A program made the translations under genes and the position numbers. The notes under the pieces were generated by a model that was given only the letters and a program-made list of their open reading frames with translations, did no database searches and was not told the DNA's origin. A stretch of DNA of 64,000 nt. It comes from PALSA-555 sp035468285 (GTDB lineage Bacteria > Actinomycetota > Acidimicrobiia > IMCC26256 > PALSA-555). The stretch lies in the NCBI GenBank assembly GCA_035468285.1, contig DATISY010000090.1, positions 1-64,000 of the forward strand. Direction: 5' to 3'. Shown here one piece after another: positions 33,492 to 41,681 of the stretch; the stretch's first letter is position 1, and every line of letters starts with the position of its first letter.

Positions 33492-34777
33492 CAGCGGTCG
33501 GTCTCGCCCATGATCGGATCCAAGCTGGAGATGATGGCGACCGCGTCGGAGACCATCCCTCCGACGGCGATCGTCCCGAGTGACTGCAGGTTGTACAGGG
33601 ACGGGCCTCGGATGTGCAGCCGAACTGGCTTGCTAGTGCCGTCCGACACGAGGTAGCAGCCGATCTCGCCGCGGGGAGATTCGACGCTGACGTAGGTCTC
33701 CCCTGGCGGGACGCGGAACCCCTCGGTGAACAGCTTGAAGTGGTGGATGAGCGCTTCCATCGATTCGTCGATCCGGGCGCGGGGTGGCGGAGTCACCTTG
33801 CGGTCCTGGACCCGGAAGTCGCCGAGCGGCATGGCGTCGATGCACTGGCGGACGATCTTGATCGACTCGAGGATCTCGTCGAGGCGGATCCGGAACCGGT
33901 CGTAGCAGTCACCGTTGTGGCCGTACACGACGTCGAAGTCGACCTGGTCGTAGGCCAGGTACGGCTGGGCCTTGCGCAGGTCCCAGGGGAAGCCCGTGGC
34001 GCGCAGGATCGGTCCGGTGACACCGAGCGCGATCGCGTCCTCGGTGGAGATGGATCCGACGCCCATCAGGCGTTCGAGGAAGATGGGGTTCTCGCTCAGC
34101 AGGTCGGAGTACTCGCGGACCCCACGCTCGACGGTCTGGCAGAGTTCCTCGGCGTCGTGCTGCCATCCCTCGGGGAGGTCAGCGGCGACGCCGCCGGGCC
34201 GGATGAAGTTGTGGTTCATGCGCAGCCCGGTGATCTTCTCGAGGAAGCGCAGGGTCACTTCCCGTTCGCGCCATCCGTAGACCATCATCGACACCGCGCC
34301 GACGTCCATCCCGTTCGTCGCCTGGAAGAGGAGGTGGGACGACATCCGGTTGAGCTCGACGAGGAGCATGCGGATCCATGTCGCGCGCGGCGGGATGTCG
34401 AGGTCGAGGAGCCGCTCGACCGCGAGCGAGAAGACGAGCTCGTTCGCGAGCGGGGACAGGTAGTCCATGCGGGTCACGTTCGTCGGGCCCTGGACGTAAG
34501 TGAGCTCCTCGCCGGTCTTCTCCATACCGGTGTGCAGGTACCCGATGACCGGCTTGGCCTGGAGGACGGTTTCGCCGTCGAGCTCGAGCATGACCCGCAG
34601 CACCCCATGCGTGGAGGGGTGCTGGGGGCCCATGTTGATGACCATCGTCTCGTCGTCCTCGGGCCAGAGACCGGTGACGACTTCGTGGTGGGCCCGGCGG
34701 AGCTGTTGGGAGCCTTCGTCGGTCTGGGCCTCGAGGCGCGCTTCCTCCGCTGGGGTCACGTCGATGGGCTCACTCAT
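33491..34777 (-). CDS. nuoD: NADH-quinone oxidoreductase subunit D (14-subunit operon)
   Basis: This 428-residue quinone-site subunit has MVINMGPQHPSTHGVLRVML and VIGYLHTGMEKTGEELTYVQ. The residue before the Gly is Thr, where the first NuoD has Arg (HRG). The C-terminal YVSVESPRGEIGCYLVSDG and RGPSLYNLQSL match the Thermus/actinobacterial type. ATG at 34777 overlaps the nuoC stop; the long open frame upstream is out of frame coding for nuoB/nuoC. Confidence 0.95.
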   Translation of the reverse strand: MSEPIDVTPAEEARLEAQTDEGSQQLRRAHHEVVTGLWPEDDETMVINMGPQHPSTHGVLRVMLELDGETVLQAKPVIGYLHTGMEKTGEELTYVQGPTNVTRMDYLSPLANELVFSLAVERLLDLDIPPRATWIRMLLVELNRMSSHLLFQATNGMDVGAVSMMVYGWREREVTLRFLEKITGLRMNHNFIRPGGVAADLPEGWQHDAEELCQTVERGVREYSDLLSENPIFLERLMGVGSISTEDAIALGVTGPILRATGFPWDLRKAQPYLAYDQVDFDVVYGHNGDCYDRFRIRLDEILESIKIVRQCIDAMPLGDFRVQDRKVTPPPRARIDESMEALIHHFKLFTEGFRVPPGETYVSVESPRGEIGCYLVSDGTSKPVRLHIRGPSLYNLQSLGTIAVGGMVSDAVAIISSLDPIMGETDR

Positions 34778-35331
34778 CGGGGGGCCGGGTCTTCCTTGAA
34801 CTCGACGGGGATCCTCCCCGGGGCGTCGTCCTTGCGGAGCGGGTGCCCGACCCAGTCGTCGGGCATGAGCAGTCGGGTGAGCTCGGGGTGGCCTTCGAAG
34901 ACGACGCCGAACATGTCGAACGCCTCGCGCTCCGGGAAGTTCATCGCGGTGTAGACGTCGACGATGCTGGCCAGGGTGGGGTCGTCGCCGGGGAGCTCGC
35001 AGATGACGCGGATCCGACGGTTGCGGGGGTGGGAGAGGAAGTTCGCGACGACCTCGAAGCGCTGCGGGTCGACGCCGGGTATCACGGCCCGTTCCGCGTC
35101 GATGAGGTGGTCGACGACGGTGAGGTCGAGACACTGCGTGAAGCGCTGCTCGTCGCGCAGGAAGGCGGCGACGTCGTGCCACGCCGAACGGTCGACGTAC
35201 ACGACGGGTTGACGGTGCGACTCGTGGATGACGCTGCCCGGGAACCGTTCGAGGATGGCCGCGGCGACCTCGTCGGCGGGCGGCGCCGCGGGAGGCTCGC
35301 CCGCGGCGGCTTCGTCGGTATCCGTGGCCAT
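34774..35331 (-). CDS. nuoC: NADH-quinone oxidoreductase subunit C (14-subunit operon)
   Basis: This 185-residue 30-kDa-type subunit shows NFPEREAFDMFGVVFEGHPE followed by DWVGHPLRKDDAPG. The N-terminal 20 residues are Ala/Pro-rich and acidic. It has no insertion, unlike the first NuoC. It starts with ATG 20 nt after nuoB. Confidence 0.95.
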   Translation of the reverse strand: MATDTDEAAAGEPPAAPPADEVAAAILERFPGSVIHESHRQPVVYVDRSAWHDVAAFLRDEQRFTQCLDLTVVDHLIDAERAVIPGVDPQRFEVVANFLSHPRNRRIRVICELPGDDPTLASIVDVYTAMNFPEREAFDMFGVVFEGHPELTRLLMPDDWVGHPLRKDDAPGRIPVEFKEDPAPR

Positions 35332-35351
35332 CTCGGTCCTCGGGGCTGGGC

Positions 35352-35918
35352 TCAGGCCGATTTCCGGCGGATCGGGATGGGCTGCACGTGCGACGGCGTG
35401 CCGTCGCGCTGCTCGACGTGGACGCCAGCGCCGGTGCCGCTGACGCGCCGGCGCAGGAGGTCACCGGTGCGGATCTGGTGGTGGAGCGTCAAGATCCCGT
35501 GGAAGAGGGTCTCCGGTCCCGGCGGGCACCCGGGGACGTACACGTCGACGGGGACGATCTGGTCGACGCCTTGGACGAGCGCGTAGTTGTTGAACATCCC
35601 GCCGGTGCTGGCGCACACTCCCATCGAGATGACCCATTTGGGGTCGACCATCTGGTCGTAGACCTGGCGGAGCACCGGGGCCATCTTCTGGCTGACGCGA
35701 CCGGCGACGATCATGAGGTCGGCTTGGCGGGGACTGGCGCGCCACACCTCCATCCCGTAACGGGCGAGGTCGTAGTGCGCGGCGCCGGTCGCCATCATCT
35801 CCATGGCGCAGCACGCGAGACCGAACGTCGCGGGGAACACGGACCGTTGCCGGGCCCATTGCACGAGATCCTCGAGGCGGGCGGTCAAGAAGTTGTGCGG
35901 CATCTGCTCGAGGCCCAT
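35352..35918 (-). CDS. nuoB: NADH-quinone oxidoreductase subunit B, N2 cluster (14-subunit operon)
   Basis: This 188-residue protein has N2 cluster ligands in ATFGLACCAMEMMATG, MGVCASTGGMFNNY and VYVPGCPPGPETL. The Arg/Gln signatures SPRQADLMIVAGRVSQKMAP are standard. The C-terminal 30 residues are basic and not conserved. ATG start at 35918, 3 nt after the nuoA stop. Confidence 0.95.
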   Translation of the reverse strand: MGLEQMPHNFLTARLEDLVQWARQRSVFPATFGLACCAMEMMATGAAHYDLARYGMEVWRASPRQADLMIVAGRVSQKMAPVLRQVYDQMVDPKWVISMGVCASTGGMFNNYALVQGVDQIVPVDVYVPGCPPGPETLFHGILTLHHQIRTGDLLRRRVSGTGAGVHVEQRDGTPSHVQPIPIRRKSA

Positions 35919-35921
35919 GCG

Positions 35922-36386
35922 CTACGCCGCTTCCTCACTGGGTTCGGCCTGCGGGTCGAGGCCGTCCCGTCCGGGGGTGCCGGTGGCGCGCAGCATGCGG
36001 TGTGCGACCCGGTCGCTGACCTGTCGCACGGGGCCCCAGTCGACCGCGCCGGTCGAGAGGAGGTACCCGAACGGGACGAGCAGTGCGAGCAGGAACACAC
36101 CCATCGTGACGAGACCGTAGGTGCCGAGGCCCTTGAGGACGGTCGTGAAGGGGTAGATGAAGATGATCTCGACGTCGAGGACGATGAATGCCATCGCGAC
36201 GAGGTAGAAGCGCACCGGGAACCGTTCGGATGGCTCGTTCTCGGGAACGATGCCGCACTCGTAGGGGGCTTCCTTCGCCGAGGTCGGTCGCTTGCGGGAT
36301 CCGAGCAGCGCCGAAGCGAGGAACGACACCGCGACGAACAGCAAGACGAGCACGACCATCGCGAGGATCGGCAGGTACTGCTCCAC
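35922..36386 (-). CDS. nuoA: NADH-quinone oxidoreductase subunit A (14-subunit operon, first nuo gene)
   Basis: This 154-residue membrane subunit has three helices. The loop carries the conserved Cys in KEAPYECGIVPENEPSERFP, absent from the first NuoA. Helix 2 is FIVLDVEIIFIYPFTT. The C-terminal tail is about 30 residues longer than usual and polar. GTG start at 36386. It lies 120 nt after the reductase gene on the same strand, with its own promoter-like element in that gap. Confidence 0.95.
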   Translation of the reverse strand: MEQYLPILAMVVLVLLFVAVSFLASALLGSRKRPTSAKEAPYECGIVPENEPSERFPVRFYLVAMAFIVLDVEIIFIYPFTTVLKGLGTYGLVTMGVFLLALLVPFGYLLSTGAVDWGPVRQVSDRVAHRMLRATGTPGRDGLDPQAEPSEEAA

Positions 36387-36427
36387 CCTGGTCCCCTCCC
36401 CGGGATCGGTCCGGCGCCACAGGCGTT

Positions 36428-36442
36428 GGCGCGCAGGCTATC
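36428..36442 (-). promoter_or_regulatory. 15-bp element shared by both nuoA promoters (copy 2)
   Basis: GATAGCCTGCGCGCC on the minus strand, 42-56 nt upstream of this nuoA, is identical to the copy at 17812-17826. It contains the -10-like TAGCCT. Flanks differ: a short CCCTC-TT-GAGGG repeat lies just upstream here and not at copy 1, so the 15-mer itself is what is conserved. Confidence 0.55.
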
Positions 36443-36506
36443 CGACCCCTCTTGAGGGATGGGAAGAGTCCGGGGGGTGATGGGCGCCGCCGGGTGCGGT
36501 CGCGGG

Positions 36507-37760
36507 CTAGGGCTCGGGGGCGATCGCGACGAGCCGCTCGACGAGGCGGTACGCGACCTCGGCGGGCCCGAGCTCGTCGGGTCGGAGCAGGTTGGCCATG
36601 ATCCGCAGCACCCACTCCATGAGGGATCGCGACATGAACCCGACTCGGGTGAGCTCCCGCATGACCGCGGGGTTGCCGATCGCCCGCACGAACGCCCGCG
36701 CCACCTTGAAGTAGAGCCCATAGGTCGCTTCGAGCTGTTCGGGGTAGCGCTGCAGGGCAAGCCCGTCGCCGGTGCGGAGCGCGACGTCGATCGCGGCGGC
36801 AGCCATCCGGCCGGTCTCGTAGGCGACCGAGATGCCTTCACCGTTGAAGGGGTTCACGGACCCGCCAGCGTCGCCGACCGTGCACCAGGTCGGGCCGACC
36901 CGGGGGAACACGGACAGTCCGGTGGGGAGCTTCCCGCCGGTGGGTGCGCCGCAGGCCGTGTCGGGGGAGATGCCCCAGCGGGCGGGGGCGGTCTCGCAGA
37001 ACGCCTCCATCAGCTGGCTGGTGTTGACGTCCTTCCACCCCGAGAAGGTGGAGAGGAGCCCGACGCCGACGTTGATGGTCCCGTCCCCGACGGGGAAGAT
37101 CCAGCCGTAGCCGGGGAGGTGCTGGCCGTGCTTGTCGCGCAGGTCGAGGTGGCTCTCGATCCACGGCTCGTCGTGGAAGGGGCTCTGGAAGTAGCCGCGC
37201 ACGGCCATCCCGAGTGGGTACGTCCGGTCCCGGCTGGTGCCGAGGGCCCGCCCGAACCGGGAGTTCGCGCCGTCGGCGACGATGACGTACCGGGCGTGGA
37301 CGGGCTCGGGGGTGCCGCTGCCACCGCGCCGGAGGATCGCGCCCGTGACGAGGCCCCCGTCGGCGATGGGCTCGACGGCCTCGGTGCCGGTCCAGAGGGT
37401 GGCGCCGGCCTTGACGGCCCGGTTGGCGACCATGGCGTCGAGGTCCCGGCGGCGCACGACGTAGCCGTACGGCGGGAAGTCCGGATGGTCGGGCCAGGCC
37501 AGCTCGAGGGTGATGCCGTGGGCGATCGAGCGGAGCCCTTCGAACCGGAGGTGGGGTTCGAGCTCCTCGGCGAGGCCGAGGTCCTCGAGCTGGCGGACCG
37601 CCCGGGGGGTCAGGCCGTCACCGCAGGTCTTGTCGCGGGGGAACTGCTTGCGCTCGACGACGAGGACGCGGTGCCCGGCCTCCGCGAGCCAGCACGCCGC
37701 GGCGGCTCCGGATGGGCCACCGCCGACGATCAGCACGTCGAATCGGTCGCGAACGCCCAT
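36507..37760 (-). CDS. Geranylgeranyl reductase family FAD oxidoreductase, possible menaquinone reductase
   Basis: This 417-residue flavoprotein has the N-terminal FAD dinucleotide motif VLIVGGGPSGAAAACWLAEAG, then VVERKQFPRDKTCGDGLTP, the family's second FAD motif VGDAGGSVNPFNGEGISVAY, and YVIVADGANSRFGRALG. Related enzymes reduce isoprenoid double bonds, including MenJ, which saturates one bond of the menaquinone tail. Its position directly upstream of nuoA fits a quinone substrate, which is inference. Start is ATG at 37760; another ATG at 37769 adds three residues. The stop is 120 nt from nuoA. Confidence 0.85.
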   Translation of the reverse strand: MGVRDRFDVLIVGGGPSGAAAACWLAEAGHRVLVVERKQFPRDKTCGDGLTPRAVRQLEDLGLAEELEPHLRFEGLRSIAHGITLELAWPDHPDFPPYGYVVRRRDLDAMVANRAVKAGATLWTGTEAVEPIADGGLVTGAILRRGGSGTPEPVHARYVIVADGANSRFGRALGTSRDRTYPLGMAVRGYFQSPFHDEPWIESHLDLRDKHGQHLPGYGWIFPVGDGTINVGVGLLSTFSGWKDVNTSQLMEAFCETAPARWGISPDTACGAPTGGKLPTGLSVFPRVGPTWCTVGDAGGSVNPFNGEGISVAYETGRMAAAAIDVALRTGDGLALQRYPEQLEATYGLYFKVARAFVRAIGNPAVMRELTRVGFMSRSLMEWVLRIMANLLRPDELGPAEVAYRLVERLVAIAPEP

Positions 37761-37874
37761 GTCGACCATCGTGCCATCGGGGGCCGCGGGGTGCCTCAAC
37801 GAGCCAGCCGGAACGGTGCCCGGACGGGTCGCGTCCCCGCGGCGGCACGGCCGCCGATATGCCGTTTCCACAGT

Positions 37875-37897
37875 TAGCGTGGTAGGAAAACGCCTAC
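37875..37897 (+). promoter_or_regulatory. Putative promoter/inverted repeat upstream of the cytochrome bc cluster
   Basis: TAGCGT at 37875-37880 fits the TANNNT -10 pattern. It is followed by an inverted repeat GTAGG-aaaacg-CCTAC (37882-37897). This lies 68-90 nt before the first gene of the cluster, in the divergent gap with the reductase gene. It may be a leader hairpin or an operator. Confidence 0.3.
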
Positions 37898-37964
37898 GGG
37901 GCAAGGGTCCTGAGCGAGCCTCGGCTCTTCGAGACATCAGCTCCGGAGGGAGGACACCGGCGGC

Positions 37965-38639
37965 ATGCCCAACCTGATGCCCGACTGGCTGCCGTGGATT
38001 CGTCCTGCCGGTCGGCTCCTCTGGGGGATCTTCGCTCTCGGGGTCGGCATGAGCTTCTTCTTGGTCCTCTTGCGCCGACCGTTGCTGAAGCGGCCGTTCC
38101 CGAACCGCCTGGGCTACCTCGCGTTCCCGGTCATCTTGGGAGCCGGGATCATCGGCGCGAAGGTGTTCACCGGCGCGCAGACCGTCATCGTGTGGGCCAC
38201 CGCGCTGGCCCTGATCGGGCACGGCCTGCTGATGGTGGCGAGCAGGAAGGGCAGCGACCCGGAGGAGCCCGCCACCTGGGCTGAGTGCTTCGCCGGCGCG
38301 GTCGGGACCTTCGCCCTGTTCGTGGTCGGCTACGCGATCGTCCCCAGCGAGTGGCTCAACTACGCCAACTCGTACATCCAGTGGGGAGACAACACCAAGT
38401 TCGTCTGGCGCAGCAGTCAGAACATGCTGTTCTTTCCGTGGCACTGGCCGTTCAACCTGGACTACCCCGCGTTGCGCGACATCGTGGTGGCGTTGATCTA
38501 CGTTGCCTTCCTCGGTCTCAACCTGAAACTGTGGGTCATGTGGCAGCGGCGCCATGAAGTCCGCGAGCGCGCCGAGACCGCCGGTGAGGCCCCCGCCCGC
38601 CGGTCCCGGTTCGGGCGGCCCCTGCGAGCGAAGGCGTAG
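37965..38639 (+). CDS. Conserved membrane protein of the cytochrome bc cluster, function unknown
   Basis: This 224-residue protein is not a family I can name. It has about five hydrophobic segments (near residues 17-36, 47-66, 70-90, 107-126 and 184-203). Between the last two lies a conserved-looking aromatic stretch, NYANSYIQWGDNTKFVWR then MLFFPWHWPFNLDYPALRD, with two His-Trp pairs that could bind haem or quinone, but this is speculation. The C-terminus is basic. A GGAGGGAGG site precedes the ATG. It is first in a run with ferredoxin and cytochrome b (5-nt gap), so a role in quinol oxidation or complex assembly is likely. Confidence 0.6.
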   Translation: MPNLMPDWLPWIRPAGRLLWGIFALGVGMSFFLVLLRRPLLKRPFPNRLGYLAFPVILGAGIIGAKVFTGAQTVIVWATALALIGHGLLMVASRKGSDPEEPATWAECFAGAVGTFALFVVGYAIVPSEWLNYANSYIQWGDNTKFVWRSSQNMLFFPWHWPFNLDYPALRDIVVALIYVAFLGLNLKLWVMWQRRHEVRERAETAGEAPARRSRFGRPLRAKA

Positions 38640-38644
38640 CGGTC

Positions 38645-39058
38645 ATGGCCCGAACCGACGCGAACCCGCCGATGCCCGACTTCGTCACCGACTACCAGCT
38701 CCAAGAGGTCGATCCCGCGTACCTGACCCAGTCGGTGAAGCCGAAGCAGTTCCTCCACATCGACCAGGAGGAGTGCATCCTCTGCGAGGGGTGCGTCGAC
38801 ATCTGCCCGTGGAAGTGCATCCACATGGTCTCGGTCGGGGCGATCGCCGAGGCGGTCGGCACGGAGCAGCCCGGCGAGGACCCCAAGGACCACGTGGCGT
38901 TCATCGTGGATGAGGACATCTGCACCCGCTGCGCCCTCTGCGTGGACCGCTGCCCGACGGGCGTGATCATCCTCGGCAAGCTCGGCACCCTCCCCCCCGA
39001 CGGTGACCGGCACACACGCACGGCTCGATACGGCTACGCGTACGGAGTGCGCTTCTAG
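38645..39058 (+). CDS. Ferredoxin-type protein with two [4Fe-4S] motifs
   Basis: This 137-residue cytoplasmic protein has two cysteine motifs, CILCEGCVDICPWKCIH and CTRCALCVDRCPTGVI, of the 2[4Fe-4S] type. Between them is an insert of about 30 residues. Such proteins accompany menaquinol-cytochrome c reductases in some actinobacteria and Chloroflexi. It could pass electrons to or from the bc complex, or feed the NuoEFG-less complex I. Neither is shown by the sequence. It starts 5 nt after the membrane protein and ends 49 nt before cytochrome b. Confidence 0.88.
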   Translation: MARTDANPPMPDFVTDYQLQEVDPAYLTQSVKPKQFLHIDQEECILCEGCVDICPWKCIHMVSVGAIAEAVGTEQPGEDPKDHVAFIVDEDICTRCALCVDRCPTGVIILGKLGTLPPDGDRHTRTARYGYAYGVRF

Positions 39059-39107
39059 ACGTCCTTCCGCGCTGACGGGGACGAAGAGACACCAAGGAGA
39101 CAGGTTC

Positions 39108-39905
39108 GTGGCCAACGGGAACGGGACCAACGGAAACGGGCACGGCCGTCAGCGGGTCGCGGCCGCGGTCGACAAGGTCGACGAGCGGATGCGGGGCTCC
39201 CAGGCCTGGAACTCCATCTTCCGGCCCGGGTCCGTGTACCGGCGGGGCTACACCGACAGCCCCCGCAACCGGTCCTACGTGATCATGAACAACGTCCTGT
39301 ACCACCTTCACCCGGTGAAGGTGAAGCGGCACGCGGTGAAGGTGTCATACACGCTGTGCCTCGGGGGCCTGTCCTTCTTCTTGTTCATCCTGCTGACCGT
39401 GACCGGGATCTTCTTGATGTTCTTCTACCGGCCGACGACGGCGTCGGCGTGGAACGACATCAAGACGCTCGAGACCGCGGTCACGTTCGGTTCGCTCGTC
39501 CGCAACATGCACCGGTGGGCGGCGCACCTCATGGTGCTGTCCGTCTTCCTCCACATGTGCCGGGTCTTCTACCACGGGGCCTACAAGGCGCCCCGCGAGT
39601 TCAACTGGGTCATCGGCGTGATCCTGCTCACGCTCACCCTGCTGCTGTCCTTCACCGGCTACCTGCTCCCGTGGGACCAGCTGGCGCTCTGGGCGGTGAC
39701 CGTCGGGACGAACATGATGGGCTACACGCCCGTGTTCGGCAGCAGCGTGAAATACGTGCTGCTCGGGTCGAAGGAAATTTCGGGCAGCACCCTGCTTCGA
39801 TGGTACGTACTGCATGTCTTGCTGTTGCCGTTCGTCATCGTCATCTTCATGGCCGTGCACTTCTGGCGGGTCCGTAAAGACGGCGGAGTCTCGGGTCCCC
39901 TGTAG
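39108..39905 (+). CDS. qcrB: Cytochrome b, N-terminal half (b6-type) of the menaquinol-cytochrome c reductase
   Basis: This 265-residue membrane protein has four helices with the haem b ligands: MHRWAAHLMVLSVFLHMCRV in helix B, and WYVLHVLLLPFVIVIFMAVH in helix D. It has the GYLLPWDQLALWAVTVG quinol-site region. It is a b6-like unit; the C-terminal half is a separate gene, as in b6f and Firmicutes-type complexes, and unlike the fused cytochrome b of most Actinomycetota. The frame is open from 39003, but GTG at 39108 has AAGGAGA ahead of it. The first 35 residues are Gly/Asn-rich and cytoplasmic. Confidence 0.92.
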   Translation: MANGNGTNGNGHGRQRVAAAVDKVDERMRGSQAWNSIFRPGSVYRRGYTDSPRNRSYVIMNNVLYHLHPVKVKRHAVKVSYTLCLGGLSFFLFILLTVTGIFLMFFYRPTTASAWNDIKTLETAVTFGSLVRNMHRWAAHLMVLSVFLHMCRVFYHGAYKAPREFNWVIGVILLTLTLLLSFTGYLLPWDQLALWAVTVGTNMMGYTPVFGSSVKYVLLGSKEISGSTLLRWYVLHVLLLPFVIVIFMAVHFWRVRKDGGVSGPL

Positions 39906-39927
39906 GTCGAGGGAGTAGGAGCGCGAA

Positions 39928-40770
39928 GTGGCTGACGTCCCCGAACATCTCCTACGCCGCTCCTTGGAGCGCCGGAAGGCCTTGGGTCTGCCCGTCCCCG
40001 GTGAGGAAGGCGGCGAGGCCGCCCCCGAGGCCCCGGCGGAGGCGAGCGCCGCGCCGCCCGAGGCCGCTCCGCCCGACGCGGGGGGCGGCGCCGCGGGTGG
40101 CGGCGGCGAAGACGTCGAGACCGCGGGGGGCGCCAAGAACCCCGCGAACCTGTTGGAGCGCTCGAAGGCCCGTCGGGCCGCCGCGGGCGGGGGTGCGGCC
40201 GCCGGCGCGGCAGCCGGCGCTGGAACCGCGACGGCGGTCGCCGCGCCGCCGGCGCCGACCGCCACGGGCCCGGGGGGTCACACCCAGCGGCTCCTGACGG
40301 TCGTGAAGTCCGGGTCGATCCAACAGACCAAGGCCGAGGCGCAGGACAAGGTGCACACCTGGCCGCACCTGCTGGTCATCGAGTTCGCGGCGATCCTCAT
40401 CGTGCTGGCCGCGCTCACCATCTTCTCGGCGTTGGTGAAGGCTCCCCTACTCGGGCTCTCCGATGTCAACAAGACCCCGAACCCGTCGAAGGCACCGTGG
40501 TACTTCCTGGGCCTCCAGGAGCTGCTGACGATGTTCCACCCGATGGTCGCGGGGGTAACGATCCCCGGGATCGGTCTCGGGCTGCTCGCGGTGGCGCCGT
40601 TCGTCGACAAGAACCCGTCGCACTTCCCGAAGGACCGCAAGTTCGCGATCGCGATCTTCACCATGTTCATCATGCTGTGGGCGGTGCTCGTCATCATCGG
40701 ATCGTTCTTCCGGGGAGAGGGCTTCAACTTCGTGTTCCCGTGGAACAACGGGATCTTCTTCGAGCTGTAG
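39928..40770 (+). CDS. Cytochrome b C-terminal half (subunit IV-type) with an Ala/Pro/Gly-rich extension
   Basis: This 280-residue protein ends in a typical three-helix subunit IV: TWPHLLVIEFAAILIVLA, then SKAPWYFLGLQELLTMFHP (the PEWY-like motif is PWYF), then GIGLGLLAVAPFVDKNPS. This completes the quinol oxidation site. The first 125 residues are unusual: a short LLRRSLERRKALG segment, a long Ala/Pro/Gly tract, a second repeat-like LLERSKARRAA, then another Ala/Gly tract. The function of that part is unknown. GTG start with GGGAGTAGGA. It lies 22 nt after cytochrome b. Confidence 0.9.
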   Translation: MADVPEHLLRRSLERRKALGLPVPGEEGGEAAPEAPAEASAAPPEAAPPDAGGGAAGGGGEDVETAGGAKNPANLLERSKARRAAAGGGAAAGAAAGAGTATAVAAPPAPTATGPGGHTQRLLTVVKSGSIQQTKAEAQDKVHTWPHLLVIEFAAILIVLAALTIFSALVKAPLLGLSDVNKTPNPSKAPWYFLGLQELLTMFHPMVAGVTIPGIGLGLLAVAPFVDKNPSHFPKDRKFAIAIFTMFIMLWAVLVIIGSFFRGEGFNFVFPWNNGIFFEL

Positions 40771-40783
40771 GTAGGAGCGGAAC

Positions 40784-41635
40784 GTGGCAGTCATCATCGT
40801 CGGCGTGCTCGTCCTGATCGCCTTGGCTGGACTCGTGGTGCTCGGCACCGCGCGGGCCCGGGCGACCACGGGAAGGCTCAGCCGCGAGACGCGCCACCGC
40901 GACGCGTCACCGCCTCCCCCCGACGTCCGACCCGAGCCGGCCGAGGGCGACGAGGTCGATGAGGAGGCCCGGGGCCGGGCCGACGACTCACGCCGCGCGA
41001 TCGAGAGCGGCGGGGCGGTACCCGTCCCGGCCGGTGGCCGAGGCGTCGCCCGCTACGAGCCCGTCGACGAGGACGAGCTCGGCGTCACCCGCCGCCAGTT
41101 CTTCAACCGAGGCATCCTCACCGGGCTGCTCCTCGGCGTGAGCGGATTCGGCGCCGCGTCGTTGGCGTTCCTGTGGCCCGCGGCGGGCGGCGGGTTCGGT
41201 GGGAAGATCAACATCGGCTCGAAGGCCGATGTCGACGCGGCGATCGCCAAGAAGACGCCGTTCTACAACGCGACCGCGAAGGTGTACATCAACCCGTACC
41301 CGAAGGCCGCGCTCCCGGCGGCCAAGAAGGTGTACTCGCCGCTCGTCCTTCCGGGTTTGCAGCTCGGCTACGTGGCGCTCTACCAACGGTGCGTGCATCT
41401 GGGCTGCCGGGTGCCGTGGTGCCAGTCGTCGCAGTGGTTCGAGTGCCCGTGCCACGGGTCGAAGTACAACCGCGTCGGAGAGAAGAAGGGTGGTCCGGCC
41501 CCGCGAGGCCTGGATCGCTTCCCGTTCGAGATCTCCGGTGGATCGTTCGTGGTCGACACGGGCACCATCGTGCAAGGACCCCCGATCGGTACTAACACCA
41601 CGGGCCAGGGCCAGGAAGGGGCATTGTGCGTCTGA
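40784..41635 (+). CDS. qcrA: Rieske [2Fe-2S] protein of the cytochrome bc complex
   Basis: This 283-residue protein has the cluster motifs RCVHLGCRVPWC and CPCHGSKYNRVGEKKGGPAP. An N-terminal membrane helix (residues 2-22) is followed by about 75 polar residues, then VTRRQFFNRGILTGLLLGVS, a Tat-like twin-arginine signal and second helix. Actinobacterial QcrA proteins likewise have extra N-terminal helices. It carries electrons from quinol to cytochrome c on the outer face. GTG start at 40784, 13 nt after subunit IV. Confidence 0.93.
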   Translation: MAVIIVGVLVLIALAGLVVLGTARARATTGRLSRETRHRDASPPPPDVRPEPAEGDEVDEEARGRADDSRRAIESGGAVPVPAGGRGVARYEPVDEDELGVTRRQFFNRGILTGLLLGVSGFGAASLAFLWPAAGGGFGGKINIGSKADVDAAIAKKTPFYNATAKVYINPYPKAALPAAKKVYSPLVLPGLQLGYVALYQRCVHLGCRVPWCQSSQWFECPCHGSKYNRVGEKKGGPAPRGLDRFPFEISGGSFVVDTGTIVQGPPIGTNTTGQGQEGALCV

Positions 41636-41681
41636 GTCCCGCCCCGGCCGCGGTGTTCACATCCGGAGGAACGACCAACTC

